Shown here one piece after another: positions 6,569-8,273 of a stretch of DNA of 8,273 nt. Below the pieces are notes generated by a model. It searched no databases. It saw nothing but the letters and a program-made list of their open reading frames with translations, and had not been told where the DNA came from. The DNA comes from Candidatus Saccharimonadota bacterium (GTDB lineage: Bacteria > Patescibacteriota > Saccharimonadia > Saccharimonadales > UBA4665), in the NCBI GenBank assembly GCA_029288515.1, contig JARIHB010000100.1, positions 1 to 8,273 on the forward strand, read 5' to 3'. How positions within the stretch are numbered: position 1 is the first letter of the stretch; every line of letters starts with the position of its first letter. The position numbers and the translations under genes are program-made.

Positions 6569-7501
6569 GTTGTCGGCCAGATATTGGGTGTACCAGCTGT
6601 ATTGCTTGCCGAAGAAGATGGCGATGAGCTCGGTGGCCAGGCCGGCGGTCTTGCGGTCGATGTCTTGCAGCGGATTGTATTCCACGACGTCTACGCCCAC
6701 AACGTTGCAGCGTTTGCCGATGTATTCGGCGATTGCGACAATCTCGCGGTAAGTGAGGCCTTTCTGGTTGGGCATGCCGGCGCCAGGTGCGTATAGGGCG
6801 TCGATAGCGTCCAGGTCGAGGCTGACCCATACGTTATCCACCCGTTTGCAGAGGCTGTCGATCATCGGCAGCAGTTTGCCGAGGCCGTAGCTCATAAGAT
6901 CAAGCATGGTAAAGTTGGGAATCTGCTCGCGGGCCATGAGGTCGATCTCGGCTTGGTCAAGATCGCAGCCGCCGATGTGTAACAGATTTTTTGTCTGCAG
7001 TTTGACAGTATCACCATGTACATGGGCCAGCTCCGGCGCGCCAAAGCCCATCAGCGATGCCAGGTGCATGCCATGTATGTTGCCGGTCATGGATGTCTCG
7101 TCGGTGTTCATGTCGCCATGGGCGTCAAAGTAAATGACGCCGATATTGCCGGAAAGGGCAGTGGAGGCACCGGATACGGCGCCTAGGCATATGGAGTGGT
7201 CGCCGCCCAGCACCAGTGCCTTGTGCTGTTTGGCGATGACCGGTTCGACTTTGGCGGCGATCTCTTCGTTTACGTGTACTATCTCGGGCAGGTGGCGCAG
7301 TTTCGGATCGCCGACCGGCACCTCGGTACGCCGTTTACAGGCTATGTCGCCCAGATCGGTCACTGAAAGCCCTGCGGTTTCCAGCTTTTTTGCTAATCCT
7401 TGATACCGGAAGGCGCTCGGCCCCATGTCGACCCCGAGATTTTCGGCGCCCAGGTCAAGCGGTGCGCCGAGTATATATAGCGTTGATGATGTATGGGTCA
7501 T
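6557..7501 (-). CDS. rocF: Arginase (ureohydrolase family)
   Basis: A cytoplasmic, binuclear-manganese ureohydrolase of 314 residues, the usual length, expected to split L-arginine into L-ornithine and urea. Metal-binding motifs are in place: GGDHSI (99-104, His102), DAHGDMN (126-132; Asp126, His128, Asp130) and SLDLDAID (227-234; Asp229, Asp231). VEYNP (273-277) supplies the Glu that contacts the guanidinium group. TGNIHGMH (139-146) matches the arginase-specific SGNxHGMP loop, with Ser replaced by Thr and Pro by His, and supports arginase over agmatinase or formiminoglutamase. DAHGD has Gly where Ala is usual. ATG 7499-7501 is the only start that keeps the first beta-strand. An in-frame stop lies upstream with no other start codon between, although the AGGA (7504-7507) is only two bases from the ATG. 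It converges on murE and diverges from the EndoU-like gene, so it is probably monocistronic. Confidence 0.9.
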   Translation of the reverse strand: MTHTSSTLYILGAPLDLGAENLGVDMGPSAFRYQGLAKKLETAGLSVTDLGDIACKRRTEVPVGDPKLRHLPEIVHVNEEIAAKVEPVIAKQHKALVLGGDHSICLGAVSGASTALSGNIGVIYFDAHGDMNTDETSMTGNIHGMHLASLMGFGAPELAHVHGDTVKLQTKNLLHIGGCDLDQAEIDLMAREQIPNFTMLDLMSYGLGKLLPMIDSLCKRVDNVWVSLDLDAIDALYAPGAGMPNQKGLTYREIVAIAEYIGKRCNVVGVDVVEYNPLQDIDRKTAGLATELIAIFFGKQYSWYTQYLADNKKA

Positions 7502-7541
7502 AGTCCTATTGTATGGCTGAGAAGGCGGGATGTCTATTTAA

Positions 7542-7570
7542 TTTACATAAGCACAATACTATGATACAAT
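7542..7570 (+). promoter_or_regulatory. Promoter for the EndoU-like gene
   Basis: TTTACA (7542-7547, 5/6) and TACAAT (7565-7570, 5/6) are separated by exactly 17 bases. Transcription should begin near 7577, giving a leader of about 21 AT-rich bases with no Shine-Dalgarno before ATG 7598. Confidence 0.6.
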
Positions 7571-7578
7571 AGTATTGT
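7553..7578. promoter_or_regulatory. Inverted repeat (9-8-9), probable operator
   Basis: ACAATACTA (7553-7561) and TAGTATTGT (7570-7578) are perfect inverted 9-mers around the spacer TGATACAA. The dyad covers the -10 elements of both divergent promoter candidates, the classic position for a dimeric repressor. It could also be read as an AT-rich hairpin followed by TTATTTTAT, but no gene ends upstream of it on the + strand, so a terminator is unlikely. Confidence 0.55.
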
Positions 7579-7589
7579 TATTTTATAAA
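7561..7589 (-). promoter_or_regulatory. Promoter candidate for arginase
   Basis: On the - strand, TTTATA (7584-7589, 4/6) is followed after 17 bases by TATCAT (7561-7566, 5/6). The predicted start near 7554 gives a leader of about 53 bases. This -10 overlaps the -10 of the opposing promoter by two bases, so the two could not easily be occupied at once. Confidence 0.4.
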
Positions 7590-7597
7590 AACACAAT

Positions 7598-8273
7598 ATG
7601 TCAATAGAAGTCCAAGCCTCGGCCGAACTAGCTCCCCAAGAGCAAATCCCTGCTGAAAGGGAGGCGACGCTGCGCACCCTTTTGGGTGCTGACTATGACT
7701 ATGCCCGCGAGAGCGGCCTTATTGACATGTTCGCCTACTATCCTGAAACCGGCGAAGATGGTCTGGTCCATTTGCTGGCCGGCGATTATGAGCCTGGCAC
7801 AACCGTGCCGCGCGGATTCCATCATGCACCTTCGGGTGCAGCTCTGTGGCCTTCTATGATAGGCCCGGATGGCCAACAGCGCCCGATTACCCGCAAACTT
7901 CCGGAAGAAAATAAACAGCCTGCATTCCCTATGGAACCGTCGCTCAGCAAGGTGGCTATAGGCGGCTTGAAGAAAACAGCGGTCCATACAGATAAGAATA
8001 CCGGCGAGGTGCGGGTGGCAGATAGTAAAAACAGCATGTTCCCCGACGAGTATGACGCCTTGGCGGTAATGCAAGCTATTAGAATAGCAAGAGAACATGT
8101 CATAAATCCCGACACAGCCCAGAAAAATCCCGAAAAGCCGTTTTATTACCTTGAAGGCAAGGCACCACTTATCGACGGGAAGTCGCATATGACCATACGT
8201 ATGGGTATTGACCGTAAAACCGACAAGATTGTCACCGCTTTCCCTAAGACGAATGGTAAGCCGATTATGGGGC
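7598..8273 (+). CDS. EndoU-like endoribonuclease, 3' end beyond window
   Basis: The first 225 codons of an ORF that is open at the right edge. Residues about 55-216 carry the motif order I know from bacterial EndoU nucleases: VHLLAGDYEPGTTVPRGFHH (57-76), which resembles H-I-L-x-G-D...G-x-H with candidate catalytic His58 and His75/76; a Pro-rich loop; strand VAIGGLKKTAV (119-129) with Lys118, Lys125 or Lys126 as the possible catalytic lysine; SMFPDEYDALAVMQAI (146-161), like the usual S-T-F-F-P-x-x-W helix; and MTIRMGIDRKTDKIVTAFP (198-216), like the closing strands that end T-A-Y-P. EndoU enzymes cleave RNA, commonly at uridines, and in bacteria are often toxin tips of CDI or polymorphic-toxin proteins. 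Here the domain sits near the N-terminus with no signal peptide or delivery region, so it looks standalone. No Shine-Dalgarno is visible, and an in-frame TAA at 7586-7588 fixes ATG 7598 as the first start. No immunity gene is visible inside the window. The call rests on motifs only. Confidence 0.65.
   Translation, partial: MSIEVQASAELAPQEQIPAEREATLRTLLGADYDYARESGLIDMFAYYPETGEDGLVHLLAGDYEPGTTVPRGFHHAPSGAALWPSMIGPDGQQRPITRKLPEENKQPAFPMEPSLSKVAIGGLKKTAVHTDKNTGEVRVADSKNSMFPDEYDALAVMQAIRIAREHVINPDTAQKNPEKPFYYLEGKAPLIDGKSHMTIRMGIDRKTDKIVTAFPKTNGKPIMG

Noticed and set aside
7628..8188. 186-codon ORF on the - strand over the right end
   Set aside because: It is antisense to the EndoU-like frame, which runs open from 7598 to the edge with recognisable motifs. 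The antisense peptide has no family features.
1..8273. Reassigned TGA codon (as in Gracilibacteria/Absconditabacteria)
   Set aside because: No visible gene stops at TGA, but none contains in-frame TGA either and all have family-typical ends, so the standard code suffices. Five stops are too few to read avoidance into.
1..8273. CRISPR array, insertion sequence, tRNA or rRNA genes
   Set aside because: No repeat-spacer series, transposase, terminal inverted repeats with target duplication, or cloverleaf-like sequence was found on either strand.

Overview
The window looks like chromosomal DNA of a small-genome bacterium. The most likely source is the Candidate Phyla Radiation (Patescibacteria), probably Saccharibacteria (TM7). 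This lineage call is inference. It rests on the style of the valyl-tRNA synthetase (LPGADHAGFETQ, WGIPIP), on a Mur ligase with a shortened N-terminal domain that I associate with this group, and on compact single-gene units. Coding DNA is of roughly balanced GC and the spacers are AT-rich. All five visible stop codons are TAA or TAG, and the long genes read through without in-frame TGA, which fits the standard code.

Layout from left to right: (1) the last 41 codons of a HAD-type hydrolase on the + strand, convergent with (2) valS on the - strand, with a GC-rich hairpin between them. (3) A 619-base AT-rich intergenic region holds a good sigma70-type promoter for valS about 340 bases before its start, so the leader is long and has several small dyads. 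The same region holds + strand promoter candidates for (4) a 580-codon alanine- and charge-rich orphan protein with repeated DEEPT-like short motifs and an arginine-rich tail. (5) A perfect 10-bp inverted repeat precedes (6) a MurE-type Mur ligase. (7) A bidirectional terminator covers the converging stop codons of murE and (8) an arginase on the - strand. (9) A 96-base divergent spacer carries a 9-8-9 inverted repeat over overlapping promoter candidates. (10) The start of a + strand gene runs off the right edge. Its first 225 codons contain the motif series of a bacterial EndoU-type endoribonuclease.

The functions are mixed: translation (valS), cell-wall precursor synthesis (murE), arginine breakdown (arginase), and two proteins outside ordinary housekeeping. 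The most interesting part is the right end. There an apparently standalone, signal-less EndoU-like nuclease is transcribed divergently from arginase, under what looks like a shared operator. Next is the orphan protein, whose repeated acidic Thr motifs resemble Ser/Thr-kinase or FHA recognition sites. The conserved enzymes are confident calls. The EndoU call is a motif-level inference, and no function is claimed for the orphan.
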